Source of the DNA: Rhizopus arrhizus
Lineage: Eukaryota > Mucoromycota > Mucoromycetes > Mucorales > Rhizopodaceae
NCBI GenBank assembly: GCA_024220505.1
Contig: JAKZZE010000025.1
Span: 124,001-188,000 of the forward strand
Reading direction: 5' to 3'
DNA length: 64,000 nucleotides
Shown here: in pieces, positions 1-13,072 of the stretch
Layout: every line of letters begins with the position of its first letter
Position numbering within the stretch: the first letter of the stretch is position 1
Notes under the pieces: model-generated
What the model saw: the letters and a program-made list of their open reading frames with translations, nothing else
What the model was told of the DNA's origin: nothing
Databases searched by the model: none
Made by a program: the position numbers and the translations under genes

Positions 1-527
1 ACACAAGATCATAATTAAATAAAATAAAATATAAGTTTATTTAAATAAGATCATACAGTCAATTCCAATTAAACATGTTCTTTTAGAATATGGTTTGTAT
101 TAATGGAGTTCTTTGATAAGAAGAAGTATCAACTAAAATAGCAAAATCCAAGCCAATGTCAGGAATATTGTTAATCTTTCACATAACACGTAAAACAACG
201 TCATTCAAATCAGTGAGGGATTCCCAGAATAAAAGATAATCTATGACAGACATAGAAAAGAACAAATGAAAAGTTTTCATAATCATAATTATAGACGACA
301 CTTGTTAAAGTACCTGAAGATTAGAAGAACGCTTACAATAGAAGATATCAAGCCACTCACTCAATAAGATATAAATACCTGCTTTCAATTAGAATAATTT
401 TTACTTTAAACTTAAATTGAAATAAAGATCAGTCTCAAAAAGTACCTACACTGTTTCTCGATCTTTATTTCCGCCTGTTTTTAATATTCTTACCATTATA
501 TAACATTATGAAGATTTTTTTTATATA

Positions 528-924
528 GGCGGAATAACAACTAACGGCAGTTACATATTAGTTGATGAACAAAATAACTTCTTACCAAAAGATCTACCAA
601 ATTCACACTTAAAGCTTATTGCATTACCTAGTAATAAAAATGCTGACTTAAATGATGACCAATATCATGTGACTCAAGCAATTATACAAAACAAAAGGAA
701 ATCCAGGTAACTACCAGGATCCTGTTCATTGGAAAGGATATGATAATCCTATAGATTACACTTGGGAACCTACTTCTAGTTTTGATTATCGATCTTCAAT
801 TGAATCATATTGGGCTCGTCGTCAAGCAGGTAGAAATACTGCTGTCTCAAAGAAAGCAAGATTACCTAAACGTACCATTCCTACTCGTGATCATAAAAGT
901 AGAAGCAAGAGGTCAAGGCGTTAA
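528..924 (+). pseudogene. Ty3/gypsy chromovirus pol 3' end (integrase tail + chromodomain), broken
   Basis: Translation from 528 reads GGITTNGSYILVDEQNNFLP and continues to about 709, the pattern of the GPY/F-like tail of Ty3/gypsy integrases. After one frameshift near 709 it continues as a chromodomain (DPVHWKGYDNPIDYTWEP), a serine/tryptophan segment and a basic Arg/Lys tail ending at a TAA at 922. There is no start codon and the rest of pol is absent upstream, so this is a truncated, frameshifted remnant of a chromodomain-bearing LTR retrotransposon. I could not delimit LTRs. In intact elements the chromodomain directs integration to modified chromatin. Confidence 0.75.
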
Positions 925-2065
925 ATTGACCAAGTAGTTGACCGTCTTTTTCCCTAAGACAATTTTTCCTAAAGAAGGTTATTTTACTATCAGGTTTTTA
1001 TGACAACTTACTACTACGATCTATCCTCAATTATACTATGTCTAATTATCTACCCTATGATCATTATCGCATTTATTAATAGCGATCAGGATTGGACTAT
1101 AATTCCGTAGTGTCTAAGTTTATCCATGCATTGCGCTCCAAAGATAATCATTGTATAGCAATCAAGCACTATTATCGATTAATAGCGTGAGTATGTGAAA
1201 ATGTAGACTTATTAATATGTATGTATATTTACCAAAATAGACTGGTGAATGAGGAGTAAGTGCTTATACTAAATTATGTAAAGATCTGCATAACAGAATA
1301 TAGCATTTAGCCATCTGCATAGTATATATGTTAATATCTCCTCTGTGAAAAGTATATGAACTCTGAACTATATCATTAAATAATATCATATATAATTTTG
1401 GGTCTTGCTGAAATCTCCATTTTATTTTTGTGAATAAAACAATTTTTGGTGTTTACATCAAATTAACACCAAAATTATGTATTTTGAAGACATACACAAA
1501 TCGTGAAAAGTTACAAAATTGCTCTAGGCAACTCAGTGGAATGAATAAATTAAAAAAAGTGGGGAGGTTTCAAGCAAAATGTCTCCTTGTAGTAACCGTA
1601 TTAACGTCCAAAAGGTCAAAAACATTGAAAACGTCAATGTCATTATTAGTGAACTGAAAAGATCATCGAGTATGCCTTTTTCAAGTCGTCAAAAATTATT
1701 TATATTAAAATTCAATAATTTGTAGGTGAGGAGAGTATTAGCTCTTGTTCAACAGTATCTGACTCAGGTATCAAGCTTTTGTTTATAGGGAAGATGTCTA
1801 TCACGAGAACTCCAGTTTATTTATGGTCAAGTGACTATGTTAATGATATAAAAGTTTTTTTTTTCTTTTTTTTTTGTGCTAGTGTTGTTGTTGTCAGATG
1901 TCATCGTCAAGGTGAATTTCGGCATCAAGAAGGTGTATAAGCTTGACTCAGGTATCAAGAATTTTTTTTTGTAAATAAATAGCTTATTTTTATAAAATAT
2001 AATAGGAGTTACACATCTGAGAGCGGTGTGAACAAAAAGAAACAGAGTGTAAGCGATTGAACATG
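925..2065. other. AT-rich spacer, no gene seen
   Basis: Only short open frames without ATG starts or recognisable motifs are present. The part next to the chromodomain remnant may include LTR sequence of that element, but no matching second copy is present in the window to prove it. Confidence 0.5.
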
Positions 2066-2991
2066 CTAGTCAAGGTCGATTCTACCCCATTTGAGGGTGG
2101 CAAACTGCGACATAGCACGAGTGACCAATAAAAGGAAAGCCATCAATAGTACTAAGTTCTCCATCTCCTCTTGTGTTTTAGACTGAGGCATGGTACTCCG
2201 CAAGTACTTTTTCATTTGTGCCCAACTACTCTCCATAGGATTCAAATCTGGGGAATATGGTGGCCATTTCATACTCTCAAAATCTTACTGTTTGATCCAA
2301 TTCTGTATCACCTTGAAGCGATATACTGGCGCATTGTCTTGCATGAAAATTGGGATTTGGACCTGGCTGGCAAAATGAAGTAAACGGTCATTGCAGATAT
2401 TTCCTAAAAAATAACACTTATTTGTCTCTCCTTCCTTCAAATCCACCAGCTTTGACTTCTTTTCACCAGTAATTGCATCCCACACCATCACTGCTGGAAT
2501 GCCTGGTGTACTTGTCAAAGCCAGGTAATCCTAATTACATTCTTTACTCTTTTTCTCTAAGCATGATCATTCGATGGAGAGCATCCAAAACGAGATTCAC
2601 CAGTCCACATTACTTTCTCCTAATACTCCAAATCCTTCTCGCTACACTTTTCTGAAAACTCTGGTCTTGACTTTTTATGGTTTTAAGACAAGTTTTCTCA
2701 CGCGTGCGGCAGCAGTTATAACCTCTTTCTTTTACACAATATAGACTTACGATGCCCTTTTTATAAAACCAACTATCTTTCCATTGTCTAACTATGTTTT
2801 TTTTGGCCGTCCTGACTTTGGTCTAGCCCCAATTGTTCTGTTCTGTTTGAATTGATTCCAAATGCTATTAACAATTGATTTACTGATGTATAATTCCTTC
2901 GCGATCTCACGGCTTTTTTTTTCCTAGTCCTTTTTCTACAAGTATTGTAAGTCTTTCTCTTTCTCCAGCGTCTATTATGTATTATTGTCAA
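2066..2991 (-). pseudogene. Tc1/mariner-type transposase relic
   Basis: Minus-strand fragments lie in the order expected for a Tc1 transposase but in different frames. First is an N-terminal helix-turn-helix part (about 2990-2790) reading REIAKELYISKSIVNSIWNQ followed by a GARPKSGRPKK linker and a stop. Then comes a decayed middle. Next is a catalytic part (2518-2285) with AVMVWDAI and IFMQDNAPV, the second DDE/D segment. Last is a C-terminal part (2272-2066) with WPPYSPDLNPMESSW, which carries the third acidic residue context. Several stops and frameshifts separate the blocks, so it is inactive. Terminal inverted repeats could not be fixed by eye. Confidence 0.85.
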
Positions 2992-3792
2992 AAATATTCA
3001 ATAAATATGTCAAAAGATGTAGTTGACGAAAGTGAAACACATAATACTTTGAAAACTATCAAAGATAAAAACTGGCTGAAAACTTTTCCGACCCCAAAAT
3101 ATTCCTATATACAGTGTTATTTGAAACCATCCCAATAACGCATTGACAGTACAAGCTAGGAACAGGCTAAAAGAATAATTAGAAATAGTAACTATCTATT
3201 TTATCAAATTGATTATAAACCTGTCCTAATGCTTTATCCGTATCATGTGTATGAATACTCTTGCTTTTTACATGTAGAATTCAATTTTAATCTTAGCTAT
3301 ATATCAACTTAAGAGATATCAAGTTCTAACAGTATTTCTTTATCTTTGTTGTCCTGTTCTATTCTATTTGAAACTCCCTTTTCTTGAACAGAGTTAAAAA
3401 ACCGTGTCAGCGCTCCGACTGTAATAATTTTACAAGTTTTAGTGAGCAAATGTCGGAAAAGTAATGTTATTTTTATATTGTATTATACACAAGGACTAGC
3501 GCTTTCATATGATGTATGAATTGTAGTATACCATTTACTATACCATTAGTAACGATGACATATTGAAGAAGAAAGCTGAGACAGCTTTTTAACTCACTGT
3601 ACTACGGCACAAGTATCAGAGATTTTAATGAAAGTGGTGGCCTATAAGCAAAAAAAAAAAAACTTGTCCATGTCTTTTTGATATCAGAACTAGGCTGTCT
3701 GTATTTTGAATGGAGACTTGTCAATTGACATGTACTCCGGCTTGCTTCACATATTCATTTGCAAAGATAGAATGATTTGTAAAGAAAGCATT
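2992..3792. other. Spacer, no gene seen
   Basis: No open frame of note. A stretch near 3445-3500 (AAAAGTAATG, then a run containing ATATTGTATTATACA) resembles 41710-41745 beside another Tc1 relic, so it may be a transposon end. Confidence 0.4.
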
Positions 3793-5073
3793 TTAAGCAC
3801 TATTCAATATTTTTTTATTACGATCATAGCTATCCATGTCGTTTAATTGATCCATCATGTTATTGTCAAAGAAAGCCAGGGTAGTACGCAAATCAAAAAA
3901 TGTGTCAATGTCTAGTGGTGAAGTAACTGCTGACTCATTTATGGAAGTGTGCAATGGTAAGACAGGTATTTCGGTCTTTCTATCCTGAACTGTACTTTCT
4001 ATTTTAGGAGGTAATGGCGGATATGTTTTTTTTGAATCAACCGGTTTGCTATCTTCATTGAGTGATCGTTTTGATTTTTTCTTTTTTAGAAAAAAGGAAG
4101 ACCACGATTTCCTTTGTGTTACTTTTTTTTGCTCAGTCTTTAGAGTACTTGCTGGACTGGACTGCACGTTGGCTATGTTACTGTTTTCTGAAGATGGTAA
4201 AGATGAGGAACGAGGAAGAACAGATTGTGTAATACTAGAGCTGGGGCCTTGAAGATTAGAGGGAGGATGACTACTCCGTTCTGTTTTAGTCTGTATCATA
4301 GGTGACACAGACGGTTTTTTATTAGATGCAATGAATAGTGTCTTGTTTTCGACTAATTTGACATTATGATCAATCTCGTCTGTGTTATTACAAGTATACT
4401 CTGATGTCTCTTGATATGATGATTCGATAGCGGAAGAATCATATGTTGGTGTTGTCTCTCCGCAATAGCTTGATTCTGGTTGAGAATATGACATGTGCCA
4501 CTGTTTCTGCATCATCTTTGCTTCTTCAAATATGCTAAACCAATTAGAAGGCATGGTAGCTTTTAATTGCTTTATCCATAAATGAATGGGTGGATTTCCT
4601 GCTTCATCAAATGCATAATAAGCGTCAAAATTATTTGGCAAGTATCTAAGAAAGCAATTGAGTCGTATGGTTCACATAATTGCGTTCTCAGATGCGCATA
4701 CCTTGCTTCCGACCATCTCAATAGATCTGCCAAGTCAGTGCCTACACTAAAATGATTAACTCTATCAAATCAATAGAAAAAAAAAAATTATCTTTTTCGC
4801 GCATGTACGTAAAACATAGAAACAGCAAACTTCATCCTGCCAGCCTATGTGATATTAGATAATGTAGCAGTAAAAAATACATTGAACTTTACCCTGAAAT
4901 AATGCAATAGTGACCAGTTTAATTTTAATAATATACAACTCTCCTTGTTTTAGTTCACTCAAAGTAACAAGTCCAAGACAATCTTCACTGTTCGAATGAG
5001 CACTTTTAATGGATCCGTTAGTTGGTGCGTGCGATGTCGGCCAAGGACAAGTGTATTGCTGTGTTGAAGACAT
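3793..5073 (-). CDS. Unrecognised protein, three exons
   Basis: Exons read 5073-4893, 4741-4702 and 4645-3793, joined by GT-AG introns whose phases agree, giving about 357 residues. The first 100 residues look folded (a Tyr/Ile-rich stretch ELYIIKIKLVTIALFQGTDL, then LLRWSEARYLPNNFDAYYAF). The middle is Ser/Thr-rich and low in complexity. Near residue 255 there is a basic cluster (FFLKKKKSKRS), possibly a nuclear or membrane-association signal. The C-terminus is acidic. No family recognised. The upstream spacer to the next minus gene is only 145 bp and carries a T-rich sense tract, a likely core promoter. The reading frame is well supported by the splice phases; function is unknown. Confidence 0.65.
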
Positions 5074-5218
5074 AAATTAAAAAAGAAAAGAAAAGAGAGG
5101 AGTTGTTATTGTTTATACTCCAGAAAGTAACTTTGTTGTGCGACACATGCAATATTGACATAAAGGGTAGAGTGGAAAAACGCCTTCTTTTTATCTAAAT
5201 TATTTATTTATACAATTT

Positions 5219-8200
5219 TCAAGATTCTTCATTTGCTTTGAGGATCATGTTCTTTAAAAACCTTTGTAAGACATGTCTCATGCGCTGCGGTGTAATTCTT
5301 GGTGCATATTTACTAATTCTATATTCCAAGCACCGAGTTACTATTTCCCGAGGCACGTACATCCCCTTGAAAGCATCAGCTGCGCAACCTTCATTTTGAC
5401 TCAGTTCTTCAACCATCGGTGTTTCATCAGGTAAAATAACAGAAGTAGCAGGACGACTGTAATAAAATGAGGGAGACATCCATTTTGCAAAAGAATTTTT
5501 TTGAGTGGAAGCAGAATACCATGAGGGTGACATAGATGTACTCGGCATAATTGTATTGGCAAACGTAGGTTGGTATATAGGTAAAGATCGCTTGCTGCTT
5601 ATTTCCTCGTCTTCTTCGTCAAAGGTAGCAATTGTTTCGTTATCTTGATTTGTCGGTAAAGTATTATTTGTGCTGTCACCCATATTCATACTGACAGTGC
5701 TACTGTTATTGCTATTGTCTGACATGATTAAATGTCTATAGCTACCACGCAATGCAAACTCTGGTGGAATGATATCCATTGCTACTTTTGCTGTTAGATG
5801 TACTTGAAGTATGGCATGTAATACATCAAAAACTATAATAAAATTAAGCAAAATGTCCAAGTGAAAGGGGAGGGAAGGGAAATGACAGCTTACCGTACAG
5901 ATATTCCAGAAATTCTCTATTTTTAAAAACCCTCTTTTCGCTAATTTTGTTTATTACTTTCTGCCAAAGATTTGTTCTCTTGTTCCAGTAAGGCCATCCA
6001 TACTGCATCATGACAATCATATTTCCCGCCTTCTCATCCCAGCGTAGAGCAGAATCAATTGATGCCATACCTCCCTTTTGTTCCGATTCATTATCAAGGC
6101 CCACTACTAAATGCTTTATACAGCGTGCAACCAATCCTTCTTGTGTCACTCTCATCAAACCAAATTCTCTTCCTTGAAATATGTTGGCTACCGTACGGCA
6201 ATCAATTTCATCATTCAGAAAATCTTTTTCATCCAATTCATTTGGAATAGGAAAGACTGAAAGTATAATGGCAATCTCAAGAGTGGATTGCTATAGATAA
6301 TTATGTTAAAACAAAGTTATGAGTAATAAATGCAAATTACCTGTAAACTGCCTACAAGTAAATAAATAATACCAATGTTGTATAACACTCGGAAAGCAAA
6401 CATAAAGGGTATATCTGTATCTGATAATGTCATATTTCCTTCTCCTGTCTTTTCTTGTCGCCTCTGCTTATCAATTCGATCACAAATGTCTTGTGATAAT
6501 TCAAGTGCCTTTGCAAGATTGCCTGGAACTGACGGCTACAAAACACAATGAGACCAATGTATATAAAAGAAACATGGACATTTTACTGAAGAAAGGGCCA
6601 AATCGCTTCTTACAAGTAAGATTGCATTATGCATATCAAATGGTAGTTTGTATGCATCAATGACTCTACAAATTTCTATTTTACATAGATTAATCAATTG
6701 AATAAAATGGGCAATACTGCTTACTTGCCTTGTTCCCAACTTCCAAATTGTTCGACAATTTCATCCGTTGTTAATTTTTCTGCAGCCCACTGCCACAATT
6801 CTACAACATGCCTTAGGCAATCACCCGCTTTACTCAATATCTGCAGTGTATTATCCACTCCTTTGACGCAATATGAATCCAAACCTCGACTCCTTTCTCG
6901 TTCAATCTTACTATCTGTATCCTCGTCACTGTAATCCAACCTAAGTCTCTTTCGCCTTGACGAAAAAGAAGAGTCATCTGCAAAATCAACGGTGCTTTTA
7001 TCGTTCGATTTGTTAGGTTGGAAGGTACAGATGGGAATTAAACATGATTTGGCTTCGTCTGCATTCTCGTTGTCTGTACCGCAAACAGCCTTGTAATAGT
7101 CATATCCAAACTGAACAAACTGACTTGTCGCTGCCATATATTCACACATGACAGTTGCCAAAACAACAAATTCCTCCGTATTAAGTAAATCGCGTCCTCC
7201 TTCACCATCGACTCTAACAGTGCCTCTATGCTGTTTTAGATAAAGAAGTCGAGTGGTGTGTTCTGCAAATGTGCTTTCGTCCAATAATCCTTCATATCCA
7301 CAGGCTGTTAGCATAGTACACGTAAACTGTATTGATTCTTCCCACTTGTGCTTTTTGATATAAAATCGTTGACCTAATAATAAAAATTGTTCAAAGAGAT
7401 GATAAGGTAAACTGATCATTGGGCCGTTTTCGGTGGATTGAACAGAGGGCAGGATGTCTCGTTTGACAAGGATGAGTTTTTGTTTGCAGAGTCGAGCAAA
7501 TAGATCTGTCACTAATATCTCAATCGATCGCTGCTTTTCTTTTTCTTCCATTTTCTGTGCATTTAATATCAGCATATTAATCGCCTCAATCTGTATGAAA
7601 AAAAGTAAATATCCTAAGAAATCAGGTTTAGGTGCTGTATTTTACCAAGTATTTATACGCGTATCTTGGGTAGTAGGTAATGTATCCATGCAACATGTTG
7701 AATATCTTATTACGTTCTTCATTTCTTTCCATATGAGCTATATAACATTAATTGATTACATAGACATTAACCTCGTTTCTTTCTTATTTTTTTTACCTCT
7801 GGCAAATTCAAGGACATTGGCTTGTAGCAAAAAGGGCAAAGAGGCAAAGAATTCTATTTACAAGTAGTTTATATGATAGATAAGGACTACAATTACAAAC
7901 TTACTGCTCATTTTAGTTCCTTTCTCAGGGTCGAGATTTTCTACAATTTCAGCTGCAAAAGCTTGGAATGTGGGATGCCTAAATTCACTTGACTGCCTAC
8001 ACGAGCAACAGTATGAAAACAGTACAATTTTATAACACATATATTTCTTTTTTCTTTTCCTTACAGCAATACAAAACTTGAAAGTGCTCTTTCGTGATTG
8101 CCTAATGCAATTTCTCTCTTAAGAACATTGTACTATATAGTATATAAATATAAGGTCCTTCTTTTATGATTTATCTGTACTTCTTCTATATCAAATGAAG

Positions 8201-8234
8201 CGGATTCAGGTAAAGGTTGTGATTCGTTTGACAT
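5219..8234 (-). CDS. INTS10: Integrator complex subunit 10-like protein
   Basis: A minus-strand gene with about ten short introns. Spliced pieces run from ATG at 8234 (MSNESQPLPESASFDIEE) through helical segments (FQAFAAEIVENLDPEKG, IFNMLHGYITYYPRYAYKYL) to a stop at 5219, roughly 800 residues. Animal INTS10 is about 710. The C-terminal third carries the best resemblance. GWPYWNKRTNLWQKVINKIS corresponds to the WPRGENLFLKAVNKI stretch of INTS10, followed by an FLEYLY/FFNYV helix and a final amphipathic segment (VTRCLEYRIS to FLKNMIL). An acidic/basic insert (RRKRLRLDYSDEDTD) sits where animal INTS10 also has a Lys/Arg then Asp/Glu insert. In animals Integrator cleaves nascent snRNAs and attenuates Pol II, and INTS10 belongs to the INTS10-13-14-15 arm. 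Most fungi lack the complex. The family assignment is an inference from motif order; a generic helical-repeat protein is the alternative. Confidence 0.55.
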
Positions 8235-8340
8235 TTTTATTTTATTTAAAAGAGAAATAGAGAAGGGGCAGAAAAAATGTTTTTTGTGATTCATTCAAAT
8301 GTGCAAAATGATTTTAATCCCAGATACTTGAGTTTGATTT

Positions 8341-11214
8341 TTAACTCAAATAAGTATAACTATCATCTGCTGCATTACGTTCCAAGTATTCTCTATAGAT
8401 AAATGATGAGATGAAAAAACAGATATAATTTCATTATTGTGCTGCTTTTACTTGTCTATCAATATTTCAATACGCTTTTTAATATCTTGTGCCTTTTAAT
8501 GGTTTTTAGTTAACAAGAAAAGTGTAAATGGAATCAATTTACCGTAATAGGGAATTTCAGTTGATGGATGATTTGATCTAACAACGCGCCATGCGTCATT
8601 TGCTTATTTGATTTCATAACCCTAACAATGAAAGCATCCATCTGTTGTTCTCTACTGAGCAGTATAGTCTTATTTAAAGTGGCATCTTTTTCAATCACTT
8701 CATTCAATGTGGCTGTAGTCAATTTGAATTGGTCTTTATCAGAAACAAAGTGTTGATTAAAATAGAATAAGTCATTAGGGTTAATATCTTGGCTCTCAGG
8801 ACTTTTGACTAATAATTTGTATTCATTCGAGATTAATGAATTCAGCGTACGTCGAAGCTCCAATTCATCTATTTCTTTTTTATAGTTTTCATTGTTAGTG
8901 ATTTTTACTATCAAAGTAAGCGTGTTTTACCTAATAAAGTAGATGATAAAATATCCGTAAATGATAAACAAGACTGTGTGCTATCATTAAATAATAGAAG
9001 GACAATAGTTTGCAGTAGTGTTAAAGTGATACGTCTTAATCCCTATTTATTTATTTTTGTTTAGTCACATCTAATTGTTACACCAGTTTTGTTTACCTTT
9101 GGATAATGAGCATCAACTTCACATACACTTAATGAGTTTTGCCATGTTAATCTTCTCCTTGGGTATTTAGTCATATAAGCATTTGTATATAAATCTTGTA
9201 CTTTCTGTAATGAAGGTGGTAGTTGAACATGAATAGGTGTGTATGATGGCCAAAAGCCGTGTGTGAGTATATTGACATTGAATTCCAGTGGTACTTGTGA
9301 GCTTAATTGTTCCTGGAAGCATGACACATTTTGAGTCAGTTTTTTTTTTTTTTTTTTTTTTTATACGCGCTTACGTTAAATTCTTGCATTAGTTCATTCG
9401 ATTGCTTCATGTCCCTAAGCATACCTTCCAATTTACTTGTATAAGCTGCTCCACACTCCTTTTTCATTTTGGCCAACATAACCTTTTCTGCATTTCGATT
9501 GGTTGTGTCCAACAGCAATCGTTTTGCAAGGTCCCTTTTATAAAGTATCTCGAATTCATCCTTGCCTTGAAGGTGATGAAATAGAAACATGCATTGATCA
9601 AGCTGCTTTTCATCCATCTTTTCATTCTTAACCACATTGTCTGCATGTTTTGCGAGTAATTTGATGGCACCATTCTCTTTTAGATTAATAAAATACTCTG
9701 TACCATCCTTCAATCCGTCTAAAAATTGCTCATCCCCTTCAAAACTATGATCTACAATGTATTCGTTCTTCTTTTTAAATGTGGACAACACATTCATTTT
9801 CTCTTGCACAGACATTTTATCGCAAAGTATAGATGATCCTTTAGTCTATTGAAGATGAGCATTCTTTTTATATGTTACCCAACAATACATACCTTGATGT
9901 AATTGGTAAAATACTTTGCACAGATATTCAATTGTCCTACTTTTTTCAACAATCGATACAATAAGGATAGTTCGTCTACAAGATAATTTTCATGAAAGTA
10001 ACTAAAGCCTACAATATATATTAATTATCTATCAAGAATAAAAGATAGAAAGCATCTTACACTTGTTTAAAATAGTTGTCACTCGCTTTTTCAAGAGTTC
10101 TTCTTCCACTATCGCTTGAAGAGGCGCCTTGGTTGATTTATCGAAATATCTCTTGACTCTCAATGACGATTCTTGATGCACACGCGTCGAGACATGATCC
10201 AAATAATCGCCCATTGGAATCGTCTCAATTAGGTGATCCCCTTCAGCTCCATAAAAGGCGCGTGTTTCCTTCAAAAAACTAGGTTCAAATTCATTATGGT
10301 ACAAGTTGAGATCAAGAAGCATGCGAATGACGGATTGTAAAAGACCAAGATCGATTTCTTGAGATGTTCTTTCGAGACGGATAAGCTCGAGGATGCTGGA
10401 GAGCATTTTCTGTCGTACTGCTTCGTGTTGTAAGAAGCTGGATCGAAGCAAGTCCATAGCCATGGTCCAAATGGATCCCCCCTTTGCATTGAGTGCAAAG
10501 GTACGATCAAGATAGAGAAATAAACATCGTATTTGAGACTATGGATTGTTAAGAAATGATTGATAACATGATTTCTGTTTCGTATGTACCATTTGCTCAC
10601 AGTATCCTTTCCACAATCGATTGACTTTGTTTAAATAAAAAGTCTCATCTTTATCCAAGTCACTATGCTTTCATAAGTATTCGTCGACAAAAAATAAGAA
10701 AAGAGAGTGTTACGTTGAATTTTTACTTTACAGATTTAGACTATCAAACTGATCTTGTACGATTTGAAAACATTCTGCATACAATAAATCATACAACTCT
10801 TGTGCCTTATCGTATTGACATAAATTCTCACAAAGCTAATGGACAGATTAGTAGTTTGAATGGAATGATTGCAGATCAATTTACTTGATATAATACTTCG
10901 AGACTGTCATGTTGTGCTTCGTTTTGCTTAATTGAACTAATGGCGCGTTTTAATCGATTCCAAGCATCTTGCTCATACTCTTCAGGTAGATTGGGTCTTT
11001 CAACTGTATAGCAATAGAAATAAGCATGGGGTTTTTTTTTTTAATTCCATCTTTTGTCACCTTTCAGGTCATGGACAATTAACTTTCGATCAGATAAAAT
11101 TGGATGGTTTTTCATATGCCCAGTAGATTGAGCTAAAAGATTACTGAAAGGTAATGAAGAATATACAGGGTTAAGTCGAGGTCGTTTAGCTATGTTTTCT
11201 TCGAGATTGCTCAT
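8341..11214 (-). CDS. CUL4: Cullin, CUL4 type
   Basis: Scaffold of a CRL4 ubiquitin ligase: the N-terminal cullin repeats bind a DDB1-type adaptor and the C-terminal domain binds the RING protein RBX1. The start at 11214 gives MSNLEENIAKRPRLNPVY and then DRKLIVHDLK, as in CUL4 N-termini. The cullin homology core is clear: LYKRDLAKRLLLDTTNRNAE, CGAAYTSKLEGMLRDM, FNVNILTHGFWPSYTP. The winged-helix end contains ELRRTLNSL and AFIVRVMKS, whose Lys is the usual NEDD8 site, and it closes with LIDKEYLERN before a TAA at 8341. About ten introns of 50-60 bases. The join before ELRRTL is best explained by a 56-base intron holding an ACTAAC branch-like site. Length after splicing is about 770 residues, normal for CUL4. 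CUL3 is less likely from the motif wording. Confidence 0.88.
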
Positions 11215-11455
11215 ATTTAAAGACTGGAATCAGAAAAAAAAAAGAAAAAAAAAACAAAAAAAAAGAAAAAATAGTGTGCAAGGAATCAATAAATACTATT
11301 TATGATTTAATGAAAAAAGTAGACTTGTGTTATATATTTTTATAAAAAGAAGCTTGTTTCATTGTATTTTGTAGACTAGTATTCTCTCATAACAACATGT
11401 GAAGACTATTAAAAAGCACAACGAAGGGAACCTTAGTTCGTGAATCAGAACAAGA

Positions 11456-11674
11456 CTAGCGAGCGAGAGTATCTTCATAAGTGATATCCTGAGAATCAGC
11501 ACTCGAAGGATTATTAGTACCAAAAACAATACGCGAAATATCATTGACAGAGTCCTCAGCACATTGACGGAAGAGAAATTCATTCAGAGTACTACCAGGA
11601 GAATTACCGTTAGTTGAAGAGTCCTTTCTTTTTTCTAAAGTAACAGGACCAAAAAGAAGTGAAGAGACAAGCAT
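11456..11674 (-). pseudogene. Secreted-peptide family member, start region damaged
   Basis: The frame from ATG 11674 gives 72 residues beginning MLVSSLLFGPVTLEKR, then a hydrophilic part ending DITYEDTLAR. The DNA just upstream aligns with the start region of the intact copies at 44024 and 39282, but the position of their ATG reads ATC and two single-base indels shift the frame. What remains would start inside the signal peptide. The LEKR dibasic site is kept. The part after LEKR is unrelated to that of the other copies. Probably a dying gene; use of the internal ATG cannot be excluded. Confidence 0.55.
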
Positions 11675-11985
11675 AAAGCAGATAAAAAACCAAAAAAGAC
11701 AGGAACCGAATGTGATTCTGTACGTAGAATAGGCTATCTCTTTATAATAAAATCATTCAAGAAAAAAAAAGAATCCTTTTTGTATGTGTCGAAATAAGAG
11801 ATTTAAATGATTACTGATTTTCACTACAGCTTAACAAGCGGTTGCTTATGATTGCATTTTTCTTTAACGTAACTTTTCTTCTTCTTCTGTAAACACTATA
11901 GTAAAAGAAACTTGTCCCAAAAAAGACGTCTTGATTTCAAAAGTGTCTTTTTTAATACTTGAAAAGGAAATGCAATTAATCAAAG
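11675..11985 (-). promoter_or_regulatory. Conserved upstream block of the secreted-peptide family
   Basis: About 300 bases upstream (minus-strand sense) align by eye with those of the copies at 39282, 44024 and 32090. Shared pieces include GAAAAGGAAATGC, a GATTGCAT-like box, a TATA-like run near 11780 and the segment TTCTTGAATGATTTTATTATA, with the AGCCTATTCTA element nearest the gene. Confidence 0.6.
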
Positions 11986-13072
11986 AATTGACCAATTCAA
12001 GTAAAAGCTATTCAAAGTGACAGATTAAAAATACTTTTTCTTTTATGACTACTACATACAATAAAGGAATGTAAAGTGTTGCTTAAAAATAAACACAGTT
12101 CATTGTATGTTCTTCTTAAAGTATATACATATATGTACAGGTAAAGTATCATCAAACCAAAAGAGAAGCAGCTTTTCCTTTATTATTACCACTAAGCTAC
12201 TATACTTTATACAGTACAAGGACAGTGTTAATTTGAGTAAATATTGTAGTATTCAAAAATTATGCCTTACTGATCTAACGAGGCTTGATTTTAAGAATGC
12301 ACTGTGTTGTATTTCATCGATGATGAGTCGATTCCTTAAATATTTACTAATAGTTGGATAGTTTTCGAAATAAAACTTTTTACAGGTTGAATTTTCCAAC
12401 CCATGGCTATGTAAATCGTTTTCTTGTTTTGAATGATTATATGGTTTTAGTTTCTTATAAAAAAATCTAAAAGACCCCATGATTTATTCTATCATAAAGC
12501 CTTATGAAACTATATACTTTATTGTTACAGTTAGTTGTGTTCTTTGATGATTCGCATACCAAGTTTAATGTAAATGAAGTGGCTTTGTCTCTTAGCTTCC
12601 ATCTAGAATAAGTTTATAATCTTGATTTGCCTGTTTTAATGAATCAATCGCAACCATGCTAGGCAGTGGACAGTTCCATATTATCAGCCTTTGATTTGCT
12701 TTATTTTTTATAGAAAATATTCAAACACTCTAATCAAAACATCCCTGTTTTTTGATTCTCTCCAGCGGCATGACTATTCTTTTCTCAGTTCTCTCTTTGT
12801 CGATTGATGATAGAAACAATGAAGATGAACAAACAAAGCACAAGGAATCTGGGTTACTTGTAACGTCCACTGTTCAACAAGCTGATACAATGAGCCAATA
12901 CCTCTTGCTTAAAAAAAGGATTTCATTTTATGGACAGCAAGATGAACAATGAGAAGAGCGTGTTACCTTCTGCACCATATTGTTCAACTCGTTTATTTTT
13001 AAAAGAGACACAGAGATAAGTCAGTATCTTTTTCTTTTCTCTTTATCAAAAAGTCCCACGTTCACATCGTCC
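11986..13072. other. AT-rich spacer and PRM1 upstream region
   Basis: No convincing gene. From 12940 a frame MDSKMNNEKSVLPSAPY leads toward PRM1 and could be its first exon, but no splice with a canonical GT donor and matching phase was found. Confidence 0.4.

Noticed and set aside
1..500. Telomere or LTR at the window edge
   Set aside because: No telomeric repeat, and no second copy of the sequence is visible to define an LTR.
8900..8914. Start of a separate small gene (MIVKITNNEN) inside CUL4
   Set aside because: The segment is best explained as a 56-base intron with an ACTAAC branch site. Removing it restores the conserved cullin wording LLEIDELELRRTL.
12980..13072. N-terminal extension of PRM1 from 12980
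   Set aside because: It would start at TTG, which is not a plausible start in a nuclear fungal gene.
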